Below, one piece after another: positions 37,690 to 45,051 of a DNA stretch of 64,000 nt. The notes beneath the pieces are model-generated. The model worked only from the letters and a program-made list of their open reading frames with translations, was not told the origin of the DNA and did not search any database. Where the stretch lies: positions 1 to 64,000 of the forward strand of contig NZ_FQTY01000012.1 of assembly GCF_900128955.1 (NCBI RefSeq). The letters run 5' to 3'. The position numbers and the translations under genes were made by a program. This DNA comes from Tissierella praeacuta DSM 18095 (GTDB lineage Bacteria > Bacillota > Clostridia > Tissierellales > Tissierellaceae). Position 1 is the first letter of the stretch. Every line of letters starts with the position of its first letter.

Positions 37690-38568
37690 CTATTTGCCTA
37701 TTCCCAACTCCCTAGCATAATAAAATAAATATTGTTGGGCAAATCCTGCAAGGTTTCCAAATATTCTAGCACCATGTGTTCCTATTAGCTTCACATTAGT
37801 ATCTTCTTTTAAATAAAAATGTTCCATAACTCTTTTTACCCATACATCTACTGGAAAAGCATCATCTTTATTAAAGGCAAATAACAAAATACAGTCACTA
37901 ACCTTTGGTCCTACTCCTGGTAAAGTCATTAAAAGCTCTTTGCCTTCATCTCTTGTTAAATTATAGATTGAGTTTAAGTCTAACTCGCCATTTGCTATAA
38001 TCCTTGCTGTCTGTACAATTCTTTCTCCTCTAAAGCCTACTTTACATATTTCCTTTAAATCTTCTGGTTTAGCATTTGACAAGTTTTCTGCTGTTGGAAA
38101 GCTATAGTATTCCTGTTCTCCTGGCACAATTTTTTCTCCATAATGTTTAGACATTAACTCTATGGATCTTTTTATTCTAGGTATTTGATTATTAGCTGAT
38201 GTTATAAAGGATATTACCATTTCAAAGGGTTCTTGGTTCAGTATTCTAATCCCTTCTCCAAATTTAATTGCTTCATCTAATATGGGATCCTTGGATAATT
38301 CCTTTTTTATCTCATCATAATCTCTATCCAAATCAAAATAATTATACCAAATATTATTAAAGTCTTCTATATTTGTGTTAGATAGTATAATATCATCATT
38401 TTCTTTCTTTACATTAAGTACCTTCCCATAGGCTACTGTAGTGTAGGATTTATCTTCTTCTACTTTCCATCTAAAGGCTTGCCCACATTCAAATATATGT
38501 TTAGGCTCAAAATTTTTTATATCTTTTAATATTATCTTTCCTTTTTCTTCAATTATATTATATTTCAT
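37690..38568 (-). CDS. ogg: 8-oxoguanine DNA glycosylase/AP lyase (OGG1 type)
   Basis: A 292-residue HhH-GPD glycosylase with an N-terminal OGG1-type domain (FECGQAFRWK). The catalytic hairpin is LPGVGPKVSDCILLFAF with the nucleophilic Lys, and the essential Asp is in FPVDVWVKRVM. It removes 8-oxoguanine opposite cytosine and nicks the abasic site. Clostridia commonly carry this eukaryote-like form. It precedes glutamate dehydrogenase's terminator on the same strand and seems to be a single gene. Confidence 0.93.
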   Translation of the reverse strand: MKYNIIEEKGKIILKDIKNFEPKHIFECGQAFRWKVEEDKSYTTVAYGKVLNVKKENDDIILSNTNIEDFNNIWYNYFDLDRDYDEIKKELSKDPILDEAIKFGEGIRILNQEPFEMVISFITSANNQIPRIKRSIELMSKHYGEKIVPGEQEYYSFPTAENLSNAKPEDLKEICKVGFRGERIVQTARIIANGELDLNSIYNLTRDEGKELLMTLPGVGPKVSDCILLFAFNKDDAFPVDVWVKRVMEHFYLKEDTNVKLIGTHGARIFGNLAGFAQQYLFYYARELGIGK

Positions 38569-38610
38569 AATACTCTCCTTTCCCTTAGTATTTTACCCTT
38601 ATTTAAAATA

Positions 38611-38636
38611 AAAAAACTGGCATAAGCCAGTTTTTT
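38611..38636 (-). terminator. Terminator of glutamate dehydrogenase
   Basis: AAAAAACTGGC pairs with GCCAGTTTTTT over an ATAA loop, with T-runs on both strands. It starts within 6 bases of the gdh stop. Confidence 0.9.
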
Positions 38637-38641
38637 ATATA

Positions 38642-39910
38642 TTAATACCATCCTCTTAATTTCATTACTTCAGCAACTTTCTTAACTGAAATCATATAAG
38701 CTGCTTCTCTTACTGTAACATTATATTCGTTTTTAAGTTTCCAAATTGCGTTGAATGCCTTAACCATTTCAACTTCTTGTTTCTCTTCTACTTCTTTTTC
38801 TGACCAATAGTAGCCATATAGGTTTTGTACCCATTCAAAGTAAGAAACTGTAACTCCACCAGCATTTGTTAAAATATCTGGAGTAACTGTAATTCCTCTT
38901 TCTTTTAATATAACATCTGCACCTGGAGTAATAGGTCCGTTTGCTGCTTCACATATTAATTTAGCTTTTACAACTTTGGCTACATCTTCTGTAATAGCAT
39001 TTTCCAAAGCTGCTGGAATTAGCATATCTACATCAAGTGTCCAGAATTCATCTAATGAAATCATTTTTGCCTTTGGATAATCTACTAAATTTTTATGCTC
39101 ATTGAAGTAAGCTTCCATATCATAGAAGTCTAATCCATCTTCATTATATAATGCATAAGTTCCAACTGATGGTGCCCATTCAGCTATAGCTACAATTTTT
39201 GCACCTTGACGTTGTACATTTTTAACTGTATATCTACCTACGTTTCCAAAACCTTGAATAGCAACTGATATCTTAGTCATATCCATACCTAATTCTCTAG
39301 CTGCTTCTCTTGCTATAACTGCAACTCCAAATCCTGTAGCTTCATTTCTCCCTTGTGAGCCACCCCATTGAACTGGTTTACCAGTAAGTACACCTAAAGC
39401 CATATTATCATTATTTAACTTAATATATTCATCTACCATCCAAGCCATAATTTGACCGTTAGATCCTACGTCTGGAGCTGGAACATCTATTTTTTCCCCT
39501 AGATATTTATGAAGTCCTTGAACATAGCCTCTAGCTAATCTTTCTAGTTCTCCTTGTGACAATTGAAGTGGATCAACAGTTATTCCACCTTTTCCACCGC
39601 CGTAAGGAACTCCCATAACTCCACATTTAAATGTCATCCAAATTGATAATGCCTTAACTTCATCTGGATTAACCCCTGGATGGAATCTAATTCCACCTTT
39701 AGCAGGTCCAATTGCTGTATTATGTGATGCCCTATACCCTTTGAATACTTTTATGGTTCCGTCATCCATTTTAACTGGAATCGAAATCTCAATTATTCTT
39801 TGTGGTTCTTTAAGTAATTCATAAACTGCTGGCTCTAGTCCTAGCTTATCACAGGCATGCTTAACTTGTAACTGAGCACTTTCTAATGGATTTAAACTTT
39901 CTTTTGACAT
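38642..39910 (-). CDS. gdhA: Glutamate dehydrogenase (Glu/Leu/Phe/Val family)
   Basis: A 422-residue hexameric-type dehydrogenase. The substrate and catalytic segment PYGGGKGGITVDP contains the catalytic lysine, and IQGFGNVGRYTVKN is the dinucleotide fold. Length and motifs fit the NAD-dependent enzymes (GudB/RocG type) of amino-acid-fermenting Clostridia. They oxidise glutamate to 2-oxoglutarate and ammonia, feeding glutamate fermentation and transamination of other amino acids. Single gene with its own terminator. Coenzyme choice cannot be proven from sequence alone. Confidence 0.93.
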   Translation of the reverse strand: MSKESLNPLESAQLQVKHACDKLGLEPAVYELLKEPQRIIEISIPVKMDDGTIKVFKGYRASHNTAIGPAKGGIRFHPGVNPDEVKALSIWMTFKCGVMGVPYGGGKGGITVDPLQLSQGELERLARGYVQGLHKYLGEKIDVPAPDVGSNGQIMAWMVDEYIKLNNDNMALGVLTGKPVQWGGSQGRNEATGFGVAVIAREAARELGMDMTKISVAIQGFGNVGRYTVKNVQRQGAKIVAIAEWAPSVGTYALYNEDGLDFYDMEAYFNEHKNLVDYPKAKMISLDEFWTLDVDMLIPAALENAITEDVAKVVKAKLICEAANGPITPGADVILKERGITVTPDILTNAGGVTVSYFEWVQNLYGYYWSEKEVEEKQEVEMVKAFNAIWKLKNEYNVTVREAAYMISVKKVAEVMKLRGWY

Positions 39911-40069
39911 TAAACAAAACCTCCCTATAATTTTAATAGCGAAACTTTATGCTTAATCGTATATCATTTCACTGAAATTATAACACAATGGAATTTTTTT
40001 GTAAACATTTCAGAATTTTTATATAATTAGCAATTATCGGTTAAATTACCAATTATAAATAGATTAAAT

Positions 40070-41296
40070 CTATTTATTTAAACCTTTAAATGCCTCCATT
40101 ATATCATCAACATTATCTAAAGCTTCTATAAGTTCTGGTAATACTTCATAAACATCTCCCACTATACCATAGTCAGCAATCTTAAATATAGGTGCATCTG
40201 CATCCTTATTTATAGCTACTATTACCTTAGAATCTTGCATACCAGCTAAATGCTGAATAGCTCCAGAAATACCACAAGCAACATAAAGTGAAGGTCTAAC
40301 AGTTTTTCCTGTTTGCCCTACTTGATGTCCATGCTCTATCCAGCCAGCATCAACTGTAGCACGCGAGGCACCTACTACTCCACCAAGCTTTTTAGCTAAA
40401 TCTTCAATTAGCTTAAATCCTTCTGGGTTTCCAAGCCCTCTACCACCAGATACTATTATTTTAGATTCTTCTAATTGTACTTCTGCTTTACCACCCTTAA
40501 CTACTTCTATAACCTTTGCTCTTATATCTTCATCCTTTAGGTCTGGAGTAAATTTAACTATATTACCCTTTCTACTTTCATCATACTTAGCCTTTTCCAT
40601 AACTCCCGGTCTAACTGTAGACATTTGTGGTCTATGGTCTGGACATATAATCGTTGCCATTAGATTACCACCAAATGCCGGACGTGTTTGCATAAGTCTT
40701 CTGTTCTCTAAATCTACATCTAGTTTAGTACAGTCAGCAGTAAGACCTGTGTGTACTCTAGCAGATATTCTAGGTCCTAAATCTCTACCAATATTTGTAG
40801 CACCTATTAACATAATTTCAGGCTTTCTTTCCTTAATTAAATCATAAATAATCTTAGTATATCCGTCAGTTGTATAGACATTTAATAGAGGATGATCAGC
40901 ATATAAAACATTATCCGCACCATATTTAACAAGTTTTTCAGCTAAATTATCTACATCTTTACCTAATAATACTGCAGTTAGTTCTGTTTCTAATGCATCG
41001 GCTATCTTTCGTCCTTCTCCAACTAACTCTATAGCCACATTAAGTAATTCTCCATCTCTTTGTTCTGCAAATACCCAAACACCTCTATATAGTTCTACAT
41101 CTACACCGCCAGCTCTAAATTTTTTCTCTTCTTTTTCTATTGCCTTTACAGGACAAGCAACTACACATTGACCACAAGCCGTACATTTTTCATTTATTTT
41201 AGCCTTTTTATCTATCATATCAATAGCATCAAATGGACATACTCTAACACATTTACCACAGCCAATACATTTCAATTCTATAACCTTAACAGCCAT
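40070..41296 (-). CDS. etfA: Electron transfer flavoprotein alpha subunit with fused ferredoxin domain
   Basis: A 408-residue protein. Residues 1-60 form a two-cluster ferredoxin domain ([12 protein letters not shown] and [12 protein letters not shown]), joined to a normal EtfA: N-terminal domain from about 66, then the C-terminal FAD domain with [24 protein letters not shown] and [23 protein letters not shown]. Together with EtfB it carries electrons to or from acyl-CoA dehydrogenase. Fused ferredoxin domains occur in ETFs such as CarE of Acetobacterium and allow extra Fe-S wiring, often with flavin-based bifurcation (family knowledge). Last gene of bcd-etfB-etfA. A weak AT-only hairpin overlaps its stop. 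Confidence 0.94.
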   Translation of the reverse strand: MAVKVIELKCIGCGKCVRVCPFDAIDMIDKKAKINEKCTACGQCVVACPVKAIEKEEKKFRAGGVDVELYRGVWVFAEQRDGELLNVAIELVGEGRKIADALETELTAVLLGKDVDNLAEKLVKYGADNVLYADHPLLNVYTTDGYTKIIYDLIKERKPEIMLIGATNIGRDLGPRISARVHTGLTADCTKLDVDLENRRLMQTRPAFGGNLMATIICPDHRPQMSTVRPGVMEKAKYDESRKGNIVKFTPDLKDEDIRAKVIEVVKGGKAEVQLEESKIIVSGGRGLGNPEGFKLIEDLAKKLGGVVGASRATVDAGWIEHGHQVGQTGKTVRPSLYVACGISGAIQHLAGMQDSKVIVAINKDADAPIFKIADYGIVGDVYEVLPELIEALDNVDDIMEAFKGLNK

Positions 41297-41326
41297 TTAA
41301 ATTTCCCCCTTTATCCAATGATTATA

Positions 41327-42118
41327 TTAAATAAGATGTTTTTCTTTCAATTTAACTATTAACTCTCTAGCAGTTTCCTTTGCATTTCCTTGTAGTATTT
41401 CACCTACACCAGATCTTCCTGGTGGTGTAAAGGATTTATTTACTTGAGTAGGAGAGCCATCTAATCCTAAATTGCTAAAATCAGCCTCTATATCCTTGGC
41501 AGATAAAACTCTTACTTTGTCACCTTTATGAGCATCATATATGCCCTTAATCGAAGGATATCTTGGCTCGTTTAATTCTTTTATAGCTGTTAAAAGAACA
41601 GGCATCTTTGATTCTATAACAAAATATCCATCCTCTAATGCCCTTTTAGCTATAATCTTATTATCTTCAATCTTTAATTCTTCAACATAAGTTATTTGAG
41701 GTAAATTTAAATGCTCAGCAATTTGAGGCCCAACTTGTGCCGTATCTCCATCTATTGCTTGCCTTCCGCATAAAATAATATCATAATCCTTTATATTTTT
41801 AATTCCTGTTGCTAAAGCTGTAGATGTGGCCCAAGTATCAGAGCCAGCAAAAGCCCTATCAGATAATAATACAGCTTCATCTGCTCCCATGGCTAAGGCT
41901 TCTCTAAGAGCAACATCTGCTTGAGGAGGTCCCATACTTAGTACTATTACCTTTATATCCTTATTTTCATCCTTGAGTCTTAGGGCTTCTTCCAAAGCAT
42001 TCCTATCATCTGGATTTATAATACTTGGTACTCCTTCACGAATAAGAGTTCCACGAACTGGATCTATTTTTACTTCATTAGTATCTGGTACTTGTTTTAA
42101 ACATACTATAATATTCAT
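41327..42118 (-). CDS. etfB: Electron transfer flavoprotein beta subunit
   Basis: A 263-residue EtfB beginning MNIIVCLKQVPDTNEVKIDP, with the AMGADEAVLLSDRAFAGSDT and CGRQAIDGDTAQVGPQIAEHL segments of clostridial EtfB. In bifurcating ETFs this subunit binds the FAD that meets NADH; residues here look compatible but need modelling. ATG at 42118 with AGGAGG upstream; the longer frame's upstream codons overlap that site. It lies between bcd and etfA with short gaps. Confidence 0.95.
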   Translation of the reverse strand: MNIIVCLKQVPDTNEVKIDPVRGTLIREGVPSIINPDDRNALEEALRLKDENKDIKVIVLSMGPPQADVALREALAMGADEAVLLSDRAFAGSDTWATSTALATGIKNIKDYDIILCGRQAIDGDTAQVGPQIAEHLNLPQITYVEELKIEDNKIIAKRALEDGYFVIESKMPVLLTAIKELNEPRYPSIKGIYDAHKGDKVRVLSAKDIEADFSNLGLDGSPTQVNKSFTPPGRSGVGEILQGNAKETARELIVKLKEKHLI

Positions 42119-42137
42119 TTTCTTCCTCCTATACAAA

Positions 42138-43277
42138 TTATTTTAATACCTGAGCTGCTATAACCATTTGTTGAACTTGAGATGTACCTTCATATATTTC
42201 AGTAATCTTAGCATCTCTCATCATTCTCTCCATAGGATAATCCTTTGTATATCCATATCCACCAAATAATTGAACACATTTAGTAGTTACATTCATAGCA
42301 CAATTTGCTGCAAATAGTTTAGCCATAGCTGCTTCTTTGTTATATGGAAGATTATTAGCTTTATTATATGCGGCTCTATAAACTAAAAGTCTAGTCGCTT
42401 CAATCTCTGTAGCCATATCTGCTACCATCCATTGAATACCTTGGAACTTAGATAAAGGTCTACCGAATTGTTGTCTTTCTTTTAAATATTTTACCGTTTC
42501 ATCTAATGCACCTGCTGCAATACCAAGTGCCTGAGAAGCTATACCAATTCTGCCGCCATCAAGGGTAGACATGGCTATTTTAAATCCTTCTCCTTCTTTC
42601 CCTAATAAATTTTCCTTTGGAATTCTGCAATTTTGAAATATTAATTCTGCCGTAGCCGAAGCTCTAATACCCATTTTTTCTTCAATCTTGCCTATACTAA
42701 ATCCTTCACAGTCTTTTTCAACTATAAAAGCAGATATTCCTCTAGTTCCTTTGCTCTTGTCTGTCATAGCAAATATTATATATGTATCTGCTTGTCCCCC
42801 GTTTGTAATAAATATTTTTGAACCGTTTAATATATAATTATCTCCATCAAGTATTGCTGTAGTTTGTTGTCCTGCAGCATCAGTACCAGCATTAGGTTCT
42901 GTTAAACCAAAAGCACCTAAATGTTCTCCTTTTGCTAAAGGAATTAAATATTTTTGTTTTTGTTCTTCTGTTCCGTATTTATATATTGGCCAACATCCTA
43001 AGGATGTATGGGCTGATAATATAACTCCTGTAGTAGCACAAGCCTTTGATAACTCTTCAACTGCTATGGCATAGGCTAATTCATCTCCACCTGCTCCGCC
43101 ATACTCTACTGGAAAAGGTATACCTAACATATTGTATTTTGCCATTTTGTCTACGGTTTCTCTCGGAAATCTTTCCGTTTCATCAATGTCGGCAGCAATA
43201 GGTTTTACCTCTTTTTCAGTGAATTCCTTCATTACATCTCTTACCATTTGTTGCTCTTTAGTTAAATTGAAATTCAT
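42138..43277 (-). CDS. bcd: Short-chain acyl-CoA (butyryl-CoA) dehydrogenase
   Basis: A 379-residue FAD enzyme with the acyl-CoA dehydrogenase signatures AFGLTEPNAGTDAAG and QLFGGYGYTKDYPMERMMRDAKI, and the catalytic Glu in IYEGTSQVQQ. It reduces crotonyl-CoA to butyryl-CoA (or a related branched or short acyl-CoA), taking electrons from EtfAB. Crotonase, thiolase and hydroxybutyryl-CoA dehydrogenase genes are not adjacent. The substrate may therefore be another enoyl-CoA from amino-acid fermentation. The rex gene lies just upstream. Confidence 0.93.
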   Translation of the reverse strand: MNFNLTKEQQMVRDVMKEFTEKEVKPIAADIDETERFPRETVDKMAKYNMLGIPFPVEYGGAGGDELAYAIAVEELSKACATTGVILSAHTSLGCWPIYKYGTEEQKQKYLIPLAKGEHLGAFGLTEPNAGTDAAGQQTTAILDGDNYILNGSKIFITNGGQADTYIIFAMTDKSKGTRGISAFIVEKDCEGFSIGKIEEKMGIRASATAELIFQNCRIPKENLLGKEGEGFKIAMSTLDGGRIGIASQALGIAAGALDETVKYLKERQQFGRPLSKFQGIQWMVADMATEIEATRLLVYRAAYNKANNLPYNKEAAMAKLFAANCAMNVTTKCVQLFGGYGYTKDYPMERMMRDAKITEIYEGTSQVQQMVIAAQVLK

Positions 43278-43384
43278 ATATTATTTCCCTCCCTAATATA
43301 TTGGCTATCCCTAATTTCATTATAAGCCATTTATTTTTTTATTTCCACTAATATCGTTAAATTTTTGTCTTTAATTTAAAATAT

Positions 43385-43438
43385 AAAAAACCCAACTAAT
43401 CAGATTAAATGTAAATTAACTGATTAATTAGGTTTTTA
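43385..43438 (-). terminator. Terminator between rex and bcd
   Basis: On the minus strand AACCTAATTAATCAG (from 43434) pairs, with two G-U pairs, to CTGATTAGTTGGGTT (ending 43389), and a T-run follows. It ends the rex transcript ahead of the bcd operon. Confidence 0.75.
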
Positions 43439-43496
43439 AATTGATTTCTCACTTATTTTCCTTATTCTTTTATAATTCTTGTCATTCCATTAACAA

Positions 43497-44138
43497 CTAA
43501 ATCTCTGCATACCTATCCTTTAGAAAGTAAGAAAGCGTAAATAAACTTTCATTTAAACGTACATTCTCTACTATCATATCTTCGGGAACATTTAAATCTA
43601 TTGGTGCAAAGTTCCAAATACCTTTAACTCCTGCTTTTATAAAAGCATCTGCTATTTCTTGAGCATTATCTTTTGGAGAAGTAATGATTCCTATGTCTAC
43701 ATTATTTTCCTTAATAAAATCAACCATAGTATCCACATCTCTTATTTCAATATCTCTAATTCTTAGACCTATAAGTTTTGGATTTTTATCAAAAAGTGAA
43801 AGTACTTTGAAACCAGCATCTTCAAAACCTTTATAATTTGCTATGGCCTGACCTAGGTTTCCTGCACCTGCTATTACAGCCTTATATATAGTTTCTAACC
43901 CGAGTATTTTAGCTAATTGATTATGTAGTTCTTCTACATTATATCCATAGCCTTGTTGTCCAAATCCACCGAAATTATTCAAGTCCTGCCTTATTTGAGA
44001 AGCTGTAAAGCCTGTCATTTTACTTAATTCCTGAGATGAAATCCTATTAATACCTTTATTTAATAAATCTCCCAAATATCTATAATATTTAGGCAATCTC
44101 CTTATAACTGTTATGGAAACCCTGCTGTCTCTGTCCAT
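43497..44138 (-). CDS. rex: Redox-sensing transcriptional repressor Rex
   Basis: A 213-residue regulator. The winged helix (about 5-85) contains RISSQELSKMTGFTASQIRQDLNNFGGFGQQGYGY. The NAD(H)-binding Rossmann domain starts AVIAGAGNLGQAIANYKGF, and a C-terminal domain-swap helix follows. Rex leaves DNA when the NADH/NAD ratio rises and controls fermentation genes, often bcd-etf in Clostridia. It lies just upstream of bcd, separated by a terminator, and has a consensus housekeeping promoter. Confidence 0.96.
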   Translation of the reverse strand: MDRDSRVSITVIRRLPKYYRYLGDLLNKGINRISSQELSKMTGFTASQIRQDLNNFGGFGQQGYGYNVEELHNQLAKILGLETIYKAVIAGAGNLGQAIANYKGFEDAGFKVLSLFDKNPKLIGLRIRDIEIRDVDTMVDFIKENNVDIGIITSPKDNAQEIADAFIKAGVKGIWNFAPIDLNVPEDMIVENVRLNESLFTLSYFLKDRYAEI

Positions 44139-44172
44139 TCTGTAATCACCACCTAATAATATTTTACAGACT

Positions 44173-44201
44173 ATTATAACATTATGATATTAATATGTCA
44201 A
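44173..44201 (-). promoter_or_regulatory. Sigma-A promoter of rex
   Basis: On the minus strand TTGACA (44201-44196), a 17-base spacer, and TATAAT (44178-44173). Both boxes match the consensus exactly. The start of transcription should be near 44166, 28 bases before the rex ATG. Confidence 0.88.
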
Positions 44202-44273
44202 TTTGCACATATAATGTTTTTTGAATATTTAATTACCTTTTTTGACATAATAATCTCTGAAAGGAGTGTTATA

Positions 44274-44501
44274 ATGGCTAGTAAGGAGCAACTTAGAAAA
44301 ATAGCTTTATACTGCAATGAATATGACCCTTCAAGAAACAATCTAGTATCAAGCAGTTTAACATCTTCTGTTCGTGCTTATGAAGATAAATATGAAAATT
44401 GTATAAATTGTATTCATTATACTAAGGAAGGTAAATGTAATTTAAATCTAATTGATCAAATTCTATCTTCATTATCAATGGAATTAGATTTAAAGTCTTA
44501 A
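44274..44501 (+). CDS. Small conserved-looking cysteine-containing protein of unknown function
   Basis: A 75-residue protein beginning MASKEQLRKIALYCNEYDPSRN. Its second half carries CINCIHYTKEGKCNL, which could bind a metal or form a disulfide. I do not recognise a family. AAGGAG lies before the ATG, and a clear terminator hairpin starts at its stop codon, so it is very likely a real gene. It is divergent from rex and convergent with the UGA-containing gene. Confidence 0.65.
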   Translation: MASKEQLRKIALYCNEYDPSRNNLVSSSLTSSVRAYEDKYENCINCIHYTKEGKCNLNLIDQILSSLSMELDLKS

Positions 44502-44530
44502 AATACTCCTAATATTTATAGGAGTATTTT
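44501..44530 (+). terminator. Terminator of the small cysteine-containing gene
   Basis: AAATACTCCT pairs with AGGAGTATTT and is followed by TTCTTTATT. It also flanks the 3' end of the convergent gene at 44541. Confidence 0.8.
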
Positions 44531-44540
44531 CTTTATTTAA

Positions 44541-44828
44541 TCACAAAATTACACCATCTACATTTAAAGACTTTATCCATAGTATCTTATTTAGACCAAT
44601 TTTTAATGTATTGTTGCGTGCTCTAATATTAGGAGAAATATATACATCTATACCTCCTACTTTATACATAGTAAAAGAACTTTCATTATAGGGTTTTCCC
44701 ATCTTCACTGATGGTTGATAACTTATGCATCACCCTCCTCCTACCTTTTCAACTATAATCTGTATAGAATTATTTTGGGACTTATTTTTTATATGATTCT
44801 CTGCCTTATCAGTAATATATATTTCCAT
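44541..44828 (-). CDS. Candidate selenoprotein, HesB-like CC/Se-motif protein with in-frame UGA
   Basis: A 95-codon frame with one internal TGA at codon 33 (44732-44730), ending at a TGA (44543-44541). Conceptual translation runs through GGGUC into a well-formed second half (ISYQPSVKMGKP, then VGGIDVYISPNIRA, and finally KILWIKSLNVDGVIL). Residues before and after the TGA belong to one small HesB/IscA-like fold; from memory this is the CC/Se-motif family, in which a Cys or selenocysteine precedes a Cys. A hairpin with a GU-containing loop follows the TGA by 15 bases, where bacterial SECIS elements lie. ATG at 44828 with AGGGAG upstream. Role unknown, probably redox or metal related. If the cell lacks selenocysteine machinery it would instead be a pseudogene. 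Confidence 0.75.
44699..44714 (-). promoter_or_regulatory. SECIS-like hairpin downstream of the in-frame UGA
   Basis: On the minus strand CCATC-AGTGAA-GATGG forms a 5-bp stem with a 6-base loop that contains GU, 15 bases after the TGA at 44732-44730. Bacterial SECIS elements are short hairpins at this distance with a G in the loop, bound by SelB. Confidence 0.6.
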
Positions 44829-44885
44829 TTTTCTCCCTCATCAGATAATTTTATTTTATTTTACCATACGGGGGTATCAAAGGCA

Positions 44886-44993
44886 ATGGAAAAGAAACAT
44901 ATTTTTTGGTACAATATAAGAAAAGTTTCTATAGAAATATTAAAATTAAAGAAGTTTTTCTTAAGATTTATTGAGAAAAAATTCTTTATATAA
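44886..44993 (+). CDS. Possible leader peptide upstream of the ABC-F gene
   Basis: A 35-residue open frame rich in Lys, Phe and Ile (MEKKHIFWYNIRK at its start) ends 58 bases before the ABC-F start. The ribosome site is weak (AAAGG, two bases before the ATG). Leader-peptide attenuation is common before antibiotic-related ABC-F genes, but no attenuator hairpin is clear here. It may be chance. Confidence 0.2.
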   Translation: MEKKHIFWYNIRKVSIEILKLKKFFLRFIEKKFFI

Positions 44994-45051
44994 AAATTAA
45001 AATAGGACTTTTACATTGATTATAATTCAATAATATTTAGGAGGAAATAAA

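Noticed and set aside
40047-40072. Terminator hairpin at the etfA stop
   Set aside because: The stem is only A-T pairs and overlaps the stop codon; too weak to list.
43339-43375. Rex operator upstream of bcd
   Set aside because: Only one half (TCGTTAA) resembles TTGTTAA; the other arm is poor. Not enough to call a site.
44541-44828. Two separate small genes or a plain nonsense mutation instead of a selenoprotein
   Set aside because: The half after the TGA has no independent start with a ribosome site near its beginning. The frame, motif and hairpin all agree with recoding. A pseudogene remains possible and is stated as such.
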